Shown: positions 33,749 through 44,913 of the stretch, in pieces
Position numbering within the stretch: the first letter of the stretch is position 1
Layout of the letters: the number at the start of each line of letters is the position of its first letter
Assembly (NCBI RefSeq): GCF_030272615.1
Contig: NC_081414.1
Location: 764,815,413 to 764,875,412, forward strand
DNA: 60,000 bases
DNA from: Cryptomeria japonica
Taxonomy: Eukaryota > Streptophyta > Pinopsida > Cupressales > Cupressaceae
Direction: 5' to 3'
Notes under the pieces: model-generated
Told to the model about the DNA's origin: nothing
Seen by the model: only the letters and a program-made list of their open reading frames with translations
The model's database searches: none
Translations under genes and position numbers: made by a program

Positions 33749-35409
33749 TGTAGCATCGTAAATTGTACGCACTTGCTAGGATGGTACAATTTCACACCTA
33801 GTTTAGCACCCGCCTTGGTGCATTTTACATTTTGCATTGCATTTCTCCTTTAGCACTTAATTAATCAAATTAATTAGGTCTAAGGTCCTATTTCATCATC
33901 CTTCACATCATAAAGTCGAGCCCTTTCATTAAAGTGTGCCCCTTTTCATGTTATTCCTCCAATACATCATCTAATCAAAAACCCTAATTAAGTCCTATTT
34001 TGAACTTGGGGGCTTGATTTCGGGGGTCAAAACATTTCGAAATCACCTGTAACTTCGGGATTCTCTCTAAAATCATCATATCTGACAGCCCTGAAAATTT
34101 GGTGAAAAGTTGTCGGGACCATGGCGCCCGGAGTGCACACAGTCTCGGACATTTTTCCCAAAATTTTAGGAGCGCGATCCAATCATAAAATAAAGCTTAA
34201 CCCCAAGAAATTGGCGGGAGATTCAATCTCTAGGTCGGCCAAAAGACGAAATTGCGACCTAGGGTTTCATACATAAGAGCTCTCTTTCTTCATTTGAAAG
34301 GATCTGGATTTTGGTTTTCAGGAACCTCATATGCAGCGAAAGAGCAGATCTTTGAAGACTTCAACAACATTCAACATCCCTCTATCAAGCATTTATCGAT
34401 TCCATTCATCCATTTAGGGCTTGGAAGACATTGAAGAACAATAGGAGATTATCGACTGAAGATTGGCTTGTACCTCTCCCTTGGGGGTTGGGTATGATTT
34501 CATGTTGTTTTCATGTCTTTGCATAAGCTTCAATATATCATTTATTCATGCTTTAGATCACTTTGCATCTTGATTTAGAGCATTTACATTATCATTTACA
34601 AGCAATTAGGGTTTACTTTCTAGGTTGCTCTAGTTTGCTTACTTGCATTTTAGATCTTGCACACACACAAGGTCTACACACACATTACTTTTACAATACA
34701 ACTTGGCTATTCATGGAGGTGGAAATCACCGAAGCGGGGGTTTGACTAAGGCAAAACCCTATATAGCCGCCCAAAAACCTTTTTCAGATACAAGTGCAGG
34801 TTTCGGGACTCGGACGACGCCGCAGGTTGCAGATCCGGGAAAAGCAGGTCGAGACAGCACTCCACACCAAATTGCAGAGCAAAAGACCAGGACAGGGGCA
34901 TGGGACACCCTGGTCCTACCAGGACAGGGGCACTAGGCGCCTTGGTCCCTGGGACAGAGGCGCTGGGTGCCCTGATCCTCCTAACAGACAACATTTCTGA
35001 CAGTTTTCCAGAGTGCAAAACGGCAGTTTCAGGTGTAGTTTCCGGGACAGAATCAAGACAGTGGCGCCCGCGCCCCCATCCCGAACATTTTCAATCAAAT
35101 TTTGACTCCGGGTACGCATCTGCATTCTTGTCTTGTCCTTGTGTTTGCAACTTTCCATTGTTTAAGTTCAATTCTGCAATCTTGTTATTAGTTCATACTT
35201 GCATTTTAGGGTTAGGAATTGAACTTGCATAATCTTACCTTTCAATTTCAACAAAGGAATAGAAATCCTAATAGGTAGCCCGTGGCTCTCTCTTTCACAA
35301 AAAGAAGTAGCCAATTGTGTGATACCTCTAGGCTCTTTCGTATTCCGTAATGTGTGTCAAAAGGTAGGATTAGGGCATGTTAACCTAGTCTTGCTTTTTC
35401 TCCCACACA
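33749..35409 (+). repeat. Solo Ty3/gypsy LTR (family of element G) with perfect TSD
   Basis: 1661 bp, TGTAGCATCG...CTCCCACACA, flanked by accat on both sides (33744-33748 and 35410-35414). In reverse complement it aligns along its length with 58270-59931 (1662 bp), including the outer end (CGTAAATTGTAC, GCTAGGATGGTACAATTTC), the TATA-like CTATATAG and the closing CTTTTTCTCCC. It splits the protease/GAG-pre-integrase region of body C. Plus orientation, opposite to G. The short open frames inside it are chance. Confidence 0.94.
34759..34766 (+). promoter_or_regulatory. Candidate TATA box in the solo gypsy LTR
   Basis: CTATATAG in AAAACCCTATATAGCCGCC. The same motif in the same context lies in the 5' LTR of G (minus strand, 58894-58901), although the LTRs are clearly diverged. 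Confidence 0.45.
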
Positions 35410-36700
35410 ACCATTTCTAAACTCCAGTGGGTATCCTTTGTCATTAAGTTGTGCCACACTCAAAAGATTGTTCTTTAGGCCTTCAACCCAATAGACATCG
35501 TCAGCACTGCTCTTCCCGTTAAGAGAAATAACCCCCTTACCTTTAACCATACAGGGTGATTCATTGCCAAATCTCACAACAGCGCCATTAAATTCCTTCA
35601 GGGAAAGAAATTTTCTCGATCACCGGTCATGTGATGTGAACAACCACTATCAATGATCTAATCATCAGAGTTATCCATCCTAAATACTAGTGCCTTCTGA
35701 TCTGATATTTCTTCCTTAATAGCTACAAACACAATATCTTCACTACCATAATTATCATATTCTTCATCAGTAATACCACTATCAATAGTTACAAGACAAT
35801 CTCTAATGCCTTTACCCTTATACTTCTTAAATTTGTCTCTCTTGTATTCATATTCACCATTAGGGAAATTAGCTATTATATGACCAATCTTGTTGCATGA
35901 AAAATATTTTAAAGGTAGCTTACCTCTATATTTACCAGTGCCTCTAGGCAGTCGCTTTGCCAACAATGCTTCAAGTTCCACTAAGTTGTCTTCATCATCA
36001 GCATCTCCGCTAGATATAGAATCTTAACCATGGTTGGTATCTCTACTTCTTCTCACATATGGGTTAGAGATAGAAGCTTTGAATGCAGATTCTGATTTTT
36101 GTACACTACCATCATAGTCATTTAATTCAAAAGCAGTAAGTTTGCCAATAATAGAGTCAAGAGTCACCTTAGTCTTGTCAGTGGATTTCAGCTCCTGAAT
36201 AGTTGCAACTCAAATAGCATAGACCGATAGCAGGGTTCTCAGTACCTTACTGATTACTGTGGCATCTTCCACTTTCCCTCCTACACTCTTTATTTCACCA
36301 ACTATCTCTTTAATCCTTTGACCATACTGCTCAATATTCTCACCTTCAGACATTCTCATGTCATCAAACTTACCTCTTAGACTCTCCTCTTTGGCAATAT
36401 TAACATGTCATCACGACTATAAATATCTTCAAGTTTTTGCCACACTTCATGTGCAGTTCCAAGACCATGAACGTCTACATAATCAACATCAGACAGGGAA
36501 CTGATAATAGCCTCTAATGCTTGGTGATTTTCTTATTGTTCTTTCTTCTGATCATCAGTCAGGATTCCAGTAGGTGTAATATACTTAGTTCCTATATGAT
36601 ACCAATACTAACTACCAAGACTCTTAATGTAAATCTTCATTTTGTCGCTCCATATTCTATAGTTAGCTTTGTTGCACTTCAGACCTTCTTTCTTCATCAT
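35410..36700 (-). pseudogene. Body C: gag, degenerate zinc knuckle and protease
   Basis: Starts with the double ATG at 36700-36695 (MMKKEGLKCNKANYRIWS). Several stops and a frameshift near 36405 (a T missing relative to F) break gag. At 35981-35658 the frame gives LEALLAKRLPRGTGKYRGK and a knuckle YFSCNKIGHIIANFP with the first and last Cys lost. The remnant of the protease lies near 35670-35600 with a frameshift. GKGVISLNGKSSADDVYWVE and NNLLSVAQLNDKGYPLEF follow up to the solo LTR. Confidence 0.85.
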
Positions 36701-36757
36701 GATCTACAAGATCTTTTCCTCAAGTTGTTAGGCTTTTAGATAAAGAGGAACTGAGAT

Positions 36758-36769
36758 GCTCTGATACCA
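36758..36769 (-). other. Primer-binding site of body C
   Basis: Minus strand TGGTATCAGAGC, directly inside LTR2. Confidence 0.9.
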
Positions 36770-36771
36770 AT

Positions 36772-38293
36772 TGATGGTATGATGAAAGAATAAGTATCTG
36801 GTAGAATACTGAGAGGGGGGGTGAATCAGTATACTGAAAAACTAATACAAGTTCCCAAACTCAAATTCAATCACACAAGGTAAACACATCTCAATCAAGA
36901 TCAATATTCATAAGAATACTTGACATCAACCGGTTTGACTATTATGACAACTTGATAGTAAACAACTTCAATCTTGTAAACATCAACAATGCTTAATCAT
37001 AACTTAACATATTCATCTCTCAATCTTGTAAACATCAACAATGCTTAATCATAACTTAACATATTCATCTCTCAATCTTGTAAACATCAACAATGCTTAA
37101 TCATAACTTAACATATTCATCTCTCAATGCTTCAAGTTATCATGCCTTATCAGAAGTTAATCAAATCAACAAATAAGATCATAACCACAAAAACATTCAC
37201 CACTTGACACAAATGTTTATACGTGGAAAACCCAAATAGGTAAAAACCACAGTGAGATAAGACTCACAAGGATAGCTATCTAAACTCTTCTTAAGTTTGC
37301 CCTGTTAGGAGACAAGCCTCTTAAAGCTTTACAATAAGTTATGTTAAGAACTAATTCCGGTTAGGAATCACCCGGTTAAGAGATTTACAAATATGCCTTG
37401 ATGAAAAGAACAATACCCTATTAGGAGTAACCTCACTGGAGGATTTAAGAATCTAAGCTAATGGACCACCTTGCTAGAGGATTTAATGAGTAACCAGGTT
37501 TGTTAGATCTTACCCGGTTAAGGGATTTCACTTCTGCTATAATTGTTAGAAAACAATAGGTTTTCTTGATCTGTCTAAATATCACTATATTTGCTTGATC
37601 AGATCCTTTCAAGCTTCAATATTCCTTACACAATGTGCAGATACATTCACTGGTTAGGCAACAACACACTCAACAGGTTTCTACCAATCTTGCTAACAAC
37701 TTTTACAAGCAATTTCATTGACCTTAAATACAAATGAATTTGGTCAGTAACACAACAAAAACCTAATTCTCATCATCGAGATTACAAACAAGTCGGTACA
37801 ATCTTGACCATTAGAAATCGTGACAATCTCACATTCTTCAAGAAAATTCCAACCACCCCATGATCACAGCTCCATCAGACTTTGTAACTCATCATGCACT
37901 GTGCACTAGATGCAATCCAATTTTCTCCTTCACTAGACAATAAACAAACGTGCCAAAACAATTTTGAACTTATCCTCATACAATGATCACACGTGTCTTC
38001 AATATTACCGCTCACCAGATAATATACCAAAAAATTTGATCAGTTAGGGTTTAATAGTTGATAGGGTTTTACCGGTTACATTGCATAGAAAGGTTTAACC
38101 CTTTACACTATTTTACCGGTTCAACTCACAAACTTAACATATCGGTTTACAATATCTTCCATGAAGCTCTTCTTACCGATTACTAGCCAATATAAAAAAC
38201 AACAATATCAACAATAACATGAATACCATTACCGGTTCAATAGACATCAATGACAACATATCATTAATGCAATTTCTATGCAAAATGCCAACA
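36772..38293 (-). repeat. LTR2, shared by bodies C and F
   Basis: 1522 bp; tgatggtatgatg at the C side and gccaaca at the F side. It has a PBS on one side and a PPT (minus strand CCAAAGGAGGAGA, 38295-38307) on the other, so it acts as 5' LTR of C and 3' LTR of F. About 104 bp longer than LTR3 because of the triplication at 36969-37124. Confidence 0.9.
36969..37124. repeat. 52-bp unit repeated three times in LTR2
   Basis: Three adjacent, essentially identical 52-bp units (36969, 37021, 37073) beginning caatcttgtaaacatcaaca. LTR1 and LTR3 have one unit. A local tandem expansion after or during formation of LTR2. Confidence 0.95.
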
Positions 38294-38644
38294 ATCTCCT
38301 CCTTTGGCATTAATGGCAATACAAATATCAATGTATCTAATTGTTGTTGAGATTGGTGAATAGGAATCTTGGTTTACATTACCAAGTATTCACCTTTCTC
38401 TATTTGTCTTCACCCTGCCGCTAGTTCACCTAATCAGAAACATAATTCTTCTCCTCAACCACATAATTCTTCTCCCCCTTTGACAACAATGCCAAAGTGA
38501 AAGTAAAAACATGTAATTCTTCTCTCACTGTGCATCAACATCATACTACAGCCTAATGATCCCCCTATTAAATACATCCATTTCTTCATCAATCCATGTA
38601 AGATTCTACAAGTAATTCAAGGACTGATGCAATCAGTATCATGC
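38294..38644 (-). other. 3' non-coding region of body F
   Basis: PPT next to LTR2, and a second purine motif (minus strand CAAAGGGGGAGAAG, about 38469-38483) preceded by TTGGCATTGTTGT, the same arrangement as in D and C. No coding seen. Confidence 0.75.
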
Positions 38645-39856
38645 TCAACTAACTTCATTAAGAGGGACAACCCCCAATTGACTTCTAAGATACTCGAAAG
38701 TGGTCTTAGGCAGAGGTTTGGTAAAAATCTCTGCAAGTTGCTCCTTGGTAGAAACATGCTCCAAGATAACATCTTTACTTTGAATTTTTTCCCTCAAGAA
38801 GTGATACTTCAATTGAATGTGCTTAGTCCTTGTGTGCAAAATAGGATTTTTAGAAATGTTTATTGCACTTGTATTATCACAAAAAATATTTATTGGTTCT
38901 GAGATTTCCATCTTCAAACCTTCCAAAATGTGCCTCATCCACATAGCTTGTGTGCAATTCATATAAGCTGCTACACACTCATCTTCAGTAGTAGATTGTG
39001 AAGTACAACTCTGCTTTTTACTACTCCATGAAACTAGCCTTCCTCCTAGAAAGAATGCTCCACTGGTAGTACTCTTCCACTCATCAATATCTCATGTCCA
39101 ATCAGCATCTGTGTATGCTTTCAAATTAAAATTTCCACCATATGGATACCATAACCCATAGTCAACAGTACCTTTCAGATATCTAAAAATTATTTTGGTT
39201 GCCATCAGATGTGCCTGCTTTGGATTCTTCTGAAATATAGCAACAATACCAATTGCATGGGCAATATTCGATTGACTGTGACTAACATAGTGTAATTTGT
39301 CAATCATTGACTTGTATTCCTTTTCATCTACAGACTTAGATGCATCTTGCTTGGACAACTTACAACCTATAACCATTGGCGTTCTAACTGGTTTACAGTC
39401 ACTCATACCGAAAGTCTTTAAAACCTCTTTCACATACTCGGATTGAGTAATGAAAATACCATTCTTCATTTGTTGTATTTGCAAGTCTATGAAAAAATTT
39501 ATTTCTCCTACTAATGACATCTCAAACTCATTCTTCATTTCATCTACAAAACAATTACTCATGTCATCATTACCTCCAAATATAATGTCATCAACAAATA
39601 CTGAACTGGACAATATTTCATCTCCTTCCGACTTGAGATAAATGTTGTTGTCATCACTGATTGTAGCAAAGCCTATCTTCATCAGATGAGTATGAAGCCA
39701 TTCATACCATTCTTCGGGTGCCTTCTTTAATCCATAGAAAGCTTTATGAAATTTGCATACCATGTCTTCCTTACTTTTCAATGCATAGCCATCAGGTTTC
39801 TCTATATAAACCTCTTCTTCCAATATCCCATTCAAAAATGCAGACTTAACATCCAT
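38645..39856 (-). pseudogene. Body F: reverse transcriptase and RNase H
   Basis: MDVKSAFLNGILEEEVYIEK, KAFYGLKKAPEEWYEWLH (relatives: KQAPRAWYE), SSSVFVDDIIFGGNDD with both Asp present, EFEMSLVGEINFFIDLQI, RTPMVIGCKLSKQD, then RNase H from YTDADW (stop at about 39092) to CDNTSAINISKNPILHTRTK, YHFLREKIQ, DIFTKPL-like EIFTKPLPKTTFEYLRSQLG, ending TGA at 38645-38647. The RT start (39857-40350) is present but broken by stops, for example before MDV. Confidence 0.87.
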
Positions 39857-40351
39857 CTAGTATACCTTGGACTTCTTATGAGCTGCAAATGCAAGTAATG
39901 CTCTGACACCTTCCAGTCTTGCTACTGGTGCAAAATTTTCTCCATAATCTTCTCCTTCTTCTTATGCATAACGTTTGCATACTAATCTTGCCTAGTTGTT
40001 AACTACAACACCATCATCATCTAACTTGTTTTCGAACACTCATTTAGTACCTATAATATTCTTTTCTACTGGTCGGGGTACCAGGGTTCAAGAGTTGTTC
40101 TTCTCAATTTCATCCACCTCCTCCTCCATAGCTTTAACCCAATGATCATTACCAAATGCCTCCTTAGCACTTCTAGGTTCAAAGGTGGAGATCATGCAAG
40201 AGTTCTCTCTTATTATCCTTATAGTTAGTACTCTAGCATCCTTATCCCCAATAAATTATTCAGGACTGTGACTCAGTCTCACATACTAAGGAGTAACATG
40301 ATCATTCTCTTCAGGTTCAGTTTCTTCATTATCATCTTCTTCTAAATTTAT
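39857..40351 (-). pseudogene. Body F: RT N-terminus, broken
   Basis: Recognisable on the minus strand as the counterpart of body C 16060-15720 (acidic linker end, TWTLVP-type block, KNKL block, [20 protein letters not shown]). Several in-frame stops, for example before KVYXMDV and in the ALRxxE region, show it is dead. Confidence 0.75.
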
Positions 40352-41244
40352 TTATTCTGGTTGAACAAGTACATCAGGATTTGCTTTATCAGTTTTTGAT
40401 TTAACAGTTCCAAGTTCCAAAAGAAAAATGCAAGGATCTTCATCCTTCTTCTTAGAACTTGTTTCTTCAGAAACTTCAAGACATTCATCTACACAAACAA
40501 CATCACTCTCAATAATTTTATGTGTCCTGTTGTTGAAGCATTTATAGGCCTTACTCTTGGTGGAATAGCCAAGAAATATGCCTTCATCACTCTTAGATTC
40601 AAACTTGCTTATGTAATCACCTCTTTTAATAAAACATTTGCTTTCAAATATCTTAAAATAGCTAACATTAGGTGGTCTCCCATACCAGTATTCATAAGGG
40701 GTCTTGTCCTTCCCTCTTTTCACCAGAACTCGGTTCATTGTGTAGATAGTTGTACTTATAGCTTCTTTTTGAAATATTTTTCTACACCTCCTTGTATCAA
40801 CATAGTCCTAGTAGCTTCAACCACTGACCGTTTGTTTCTCTCTGCTATACCATTTGGTTGTGGTGTCCTTCATGCATAAATTTTCTGCTTGATACCATTC
40901 TCATCACAATACTTAGTGAATTCCTCTGAAGTAAATTCACCGCCTTGATCTATTCTCAAACATTTTATCTTTTTTCCAATCTCTTTCTCAACTAAGGCCC
41001 TGAGTGCCTTGAATTTACCAAAAGCTTCATTCTTATCCTTCAAGAATGTGACCCACATCATCCTTGAACAATCATTAGTGAAGATCATGAAATATTTGTC
41101 ACCTTGAATGCTTCTTGTTCTTATTGGTCTACATAGATCTGTATGAACCAAATCTAACAAGTGCTCCACTAAGAAGGACTTGCTCTTGAAAGTTGAAGAA
41201 TTAATCTTTCCTAACTGACATTCTTTACAAAGAGCATTAACCAA
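40352..41244 (-). pseudogene. Body F: integrase
   Basis: First segment 41244-40870: CKECQLGKINSSTFKSKSF, HTDLCRPIRTRSIQGDKYFM, FTNDCSRMMWVTFLKDKNEA (relatives have TDDCSRMM, so a key Asp is Asn), KCLRIDQGGEFTSEEFTKYC. After a frameshift near 40780, the second segment 40738-40352 has NRVLVKRGKDKTPYEYWYGR, FKIFESKCFIKRGDYISKFE, GIFLGYSTKSKAYKCFNNRT and an acidic end. The H/C region upstream lies at 41250-41340 with a stop. Confidence 0.86.
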
Positions 41245-41337
41245 TTTGTCTAGCTGAGGCAGACATCTTACTGTCTTAGACTTGCTTACTTTAACAATAT
41301 TGTCAAAATTTATATGATAAAATATCCTATGCCAAAG

Positions 41338-42736
41338 TCAGCTATCATCTATTTTTTCAATCAACCATTTGCTAACTTTAGGATTAAGATGAAATAGATT
41401 ACCTCTGGTATGTTTCCCAGTTGCAATCAATTCACCTTTGTTGTCAAAGATTTTGCACATACCATTTGTAAACTCCAATGGGTATCCTTTGTCGTTAAGT
41501 TGTGCCACACTCAAAAGATTGTGCTTTAGGCCTTCAACCCAATAGACATCATCAACATTGCTCTTCCCATTAAGAGTAATAACTCCCTTACCTTTAAGCA
41601 TATAGGGTGATTCATTTCCAAATCTAACAACACCGCCCTCAAATTTCTTCAAGGAAAGAAATTTGATACGATCACTGGTCATGTGATGTGACCAACCACT
41701 ATCAATGATCCAATCATCAAAGTTATCCATCCTAGATAGTAGTGCCTTCTGATCTGATATTTCTTTCTTAATAGCTACAAACACAATATCTTCACTACCA
41801 TCATCATCAGATTCTTCATCAGTAATACCACTGTCAATAGCTACAAGACAATCTCTCTTGCCTTTACCCTTATACTTCTTAAATTTGTCTCTCTTGTATT
41901 CATTTTCACCATTAGGGAAATTAGATGCTATATGACCAATCTTGTTGCATGCAAAACATTTTAAAGGTAGCTTACCTCTATATTTACCAGTGCCTCTAGG
42001 CGGTCTTTTTGCCAACAATGCTTCAAGTTCCACTAAGTTGTCTCCATCATCAGCATCTCTGTTGGATCTAGAATCATAACCATGGCCGGTATCTCTTTTT
42101 CTTCTCAGAGATGGGTTAGAGATAGAAGCTCTAAATGCAGATTCTGATTGCCACATTTAGTTCAAAAGAAGTGAGTTTTCCAATAATAGAGTCAAGAGTC
42201 ACCTTTGTCTTGTCAATGGATTTCAGCTCTTGAATAGCTGCAACTTGAATAACATAGAATGGTAGCAGGGTTCTCAGTACCTTACTGATTACTATGGCAT
42301 CTTCCACTTTCCCTCCTGCACTCTTTATTTCACCAACTATCTCTTTAATCCTTTGACCATACTGCTGGATATTCTCACCTCCAGACATTCTCATTTCATC
42401 AAACTTTCCTCGTAGACTCTCCTCTTTGGCGATCTCAACATGTTCATCACTGCAATAAATCTATTCAATTTTTTGCCATACTTCAAGTGTAGTTTCAAGA
42501 CCATGAACATCTACATATTCAGCATCAGACAGGGAACTGATAATAGCCTCTAATGCTTGGTGATTTTCTTGTTGTTATTTCTTCTTATCATCAGTCAGGA
42601 TTCCAGTAGGTGTAATATACTTAGTTCCTATATGATTCCAATACTGACTACCAAGACTATTAATGTAAATCTTCATTCTATCGCTCCATATTCTATAGTT
42701 ATCTTTGTTGAACTTTGGACCTTCTTTCTTCATCAT
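41338..42736 (-). pseudogene. Body F: gag, zinc knuckle, protease and GAG-pre-integrase
   Basis: Gag starts at 42736 (MMKKEGPKFNKDNYRIWSDR). Stops lie near 42580 and 42463. The 42394-42131 segment has RMSGGENIQQYGQRIKEIVG and VLRTLLPFYVIQVAAIQELK. After a frameshift near 42150 the frame gives LEALLAKRPPRGTGKYRGK, knuckle CFACNKIGHIASNFP (last Cys lost), a charged linker, protease DWIIDSGWSHHMTSDR (Cys of DSGCSHHM changed to Trp), GLKHNLLSVAQLNDKGYPLE and the start of GAG-pre-integrase. Confidence 0.87.
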
Positions 42737-42793
42737 GATCTACAAGATCTTTTCCTTAAGTTGTTAGGCTTTTAGATAAAGATGACCTGAGAT

Positions 42794-42805
42794 GCTCGGA
42801 TACCA
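42794..42805 (-). other. Primer-binding site of body F
   Basis: Minus strand TGGTATCCGAGC, one mismatch to the canonical site, inside LTR3. Confidence 0.85.
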
Positions 42806-42807
42806 AT

Positions 42808-44222
42808 TGATGGTATGATGAAAGAATAAGTATCTGGTAGAATACTGAGAGGGGGTGTGAATCAGTATACTGAAAAACTGATACAAAGTTCCCAAACTCA
42901 AATTCAGTCACACAAGGTAAACATTTCTTAGTCAAGATCAATATTCATAAGAATACTTGACATCAACCAGTTTGGCTGTTAAGACAACTTAGCAGTAAAC
43001 AACTTCAATCTTGTAAACATCAACAATGCTTAATCATAACTTAACTTATTCATCTCTCAATGCTTCTAGTTATCATGCCTTATCATAAGTTAATCAAATC
43101 AACAAATAAGATCATAACCACAAAAACATTCACCACTTGACACAAATGTTTATACATGGAAAACCCAAATACTTAAAAACCACGGTGAGATGAGACTCAC
43201 GAGGATAGCTATCTGAACTCTTTTGAAGTTTGCCCTGTTAGGAGCCAAGTCTATTAAATATTTACAATAAGTCTTATTAAGAACTAATTCCAATTAGGAA
43301 TCACCCGGTTAAGGGATTTACAAATATGCCTTGATGAAAAGCACCATACCCTATTAGGAGTAACCTCGCTGGAGGATTTAAGAACCCAAGCTAATGGACC
43401 ACCTTGTTAGAGGATTTAATGAGTAACCAAGCTTGTTAGAGCTTACCCGGTTAAGGGATTTCACTTCTGCTGTAATTGTTAGAAAACAACAGGTTTTCTT
43501 GATCTGTCTGAATAGCACTACATTTGCTTGATCAAATCCTTTTAAGCTTCAATCTACCTTACACAAAGTATAGATCCATTCACTGGTTAGGTAAAAACAC
43601 ACTCAACAGGTTTCTACCAATCTTGCCAACAACTTTTACAAGAAACTTCATCATCCTTAAATACAAATCAATTAGGTCGGTAACGCAACAAAAACCTAAT
43701 TCTCATTATCGAGATTACAAACAAGTCAGTACAATCTTGACCGATAGAAATCATGACAGTCTCTTCACATTCTTCAAGAAAATTCCAATTGATCCATGAT
43801 CACCACTCCATCGGACTTTGTAACTCATCACGCGTTGTGCATTAGATATAATCCTCCTTCCCTAAACAAAAAAAAAATGCGCCAAAACATATTTGAACTT
43901 ATCCTCATACAATGATCACACCTGTCTTCATCATTTCCGCTCATTAGATAATAAACCAACAAATTTGATCTATCAGGGTTTAACAGCTGATAGGGTTTTA
44001 CTGATTACATTGCATAGAAAGGTTTAACCCTTTACACCGTTTTACCGGTTCAACTCACAAACTTAACATACTGGTTTACAATATCTTCCACAAAACTCTT
44101 CTTACCAGTTACTAGCCAATATTAAAAACAACAATATCAACAATAACATGAATACCATTACCGGTTCAATTGACATCAATGACAACATATCATTAATGCA
44201 ATCTCTATGCAAAATGCCAACA
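42808..44222 (-). repeat. LTR3 (5' LTR of body F)
   Basis: 1415 bp, tgatggtatgatg...atgccaaca. Single copy of the 52-bp unit that is tripled in LTR2. Right flank cagtt (44223-44227) pairs with tagtt at 11514-11518. Confidence 0.9.
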
Positions 44223-44913
44223 CAGTTTTCCCTTTTCTCTTCTTCCAAGCTCATCATTTTTGGGGTTTTTCTTCTGTGGAAGCTTGTTCAAGGTGTGGTG
44301 AGTTGATTTTCTCCTTGTTTTCAGTCTTCAAGTATGTTTTTTGTTTTTCTTCTATTTGTGTTTGTTTTTCAGTAATTAGGGTTTTAGTTTTTCTTGTTTG
44401 TCTAGGGTATGTCGGATTTTGAAATCCGAATACCCCAGAGTTTATTTTTTCCCAAATTTTCCTACATGTCAAATTTTAAAATCCGACATGTGGGGAGTTG
44501 TTCTACCCAAAGGATTCACATTGGATTTTAAAGTCTGATGTGAAGAAGTCAAGCTCTTTCCTCTTATTGACATTTCGGACTTTAAAGTCCGACTTGTCAA
44601 TCCTTTGTTTTTTTCCTTGACTGATAGGACGGACTTTAAAGTTTGACATGTTAGTCGGATCACTTTTCCTTGGCGGCACATCAGACTTTAAACTCTGAGT
44701 TGCAAGTCACATGATTTGTGTTTTAAAACCTACATGTCAAACTTTAAAGTCTAATGTACAAATCCAAGTTCTTCCCTAGCAGTACATCGGACTTTAAAGT
44801 CTGACATGCAGTTGCCTCTGTAAGTTTTCCACTTGCAGATCGGACTTTAAATTATGAACTGCATATGATGTTCTTCCCACTTGCACATCGGACTTTAAAG
44901 TCCGATATGCACT
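44223..44913. other. Target-locus segment right of the Copia array
   Basis: Begins with the TSD cagtt. T-rich for about 180 bp, then the palindrome array. The stretch gagttgattttct at 44300 resembles 11501-11513 on the other side of the array. No gene recognised. Confidence 0.6.
44409..44907. repeat. Array of CTTTAAAG-centred palindromes, right segment
   Basis: Ten copies spaced about 46-57 bp: near 44411, 44468, 44522, 44577, 44632, 44685, 44738, 44789, 44842 and 44888. The copy at 44889-44906 is the perfect 18-bp palindrome TCGGACTTTAAAGTCCGA; the first is TCGGATTTTGAAATCCGA, which keeps symmetry by paired changes. Spacer sequence is not conserved. Flanked by TGCA or ACATG-type words. Confidence 0.87.

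Larger units (their letters stand above)
11519..44222 (-). mobile_element. Tandem Copia array: three LTRs, two internal regions (C and F), one TSD
   Basis: Order on the plus strand: LTR1 (11519-14144), body C (14145-36771, heavily interrupted), LTR2 (36772-38293), body F (38294-42807), LTR3 (42808-44222). LTR2 serves as 5' LTR of C (PBS at 36758-36769) and as 3' LTR of F (PPT at 38296-38307). No flanking duplication separates C and F. The outer flanks are tagtt (11514-11518) and cagtt (44223-44227), a TSD with one mismatch. Such structures arise by unequal recombination between LTRs or by insertion of a cDNA with an extra body. Confidence 0.85.

Noticed and set aside
34563-35232. Several overlapping open frames of 60-110 residues on both strands
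   Set aside because: They lie inside the solo gypsy LTR in its GC-rich part, have no conserved motif and differ from the same region of G's LTR; chance frames.
36969-37124. Regular repeats as a CRISPR-like array
   Set aside because: Three directly adjacent units without spacers in a plant LTR; a simple tandem duplication.
44254-44681. Minus-strand open frames with repeated TLKS peptide
   Set aside because: The peptide repeat is a by-product of the DNA palindromes (ACTTTAAAGTC); frames are broken and differ between units.
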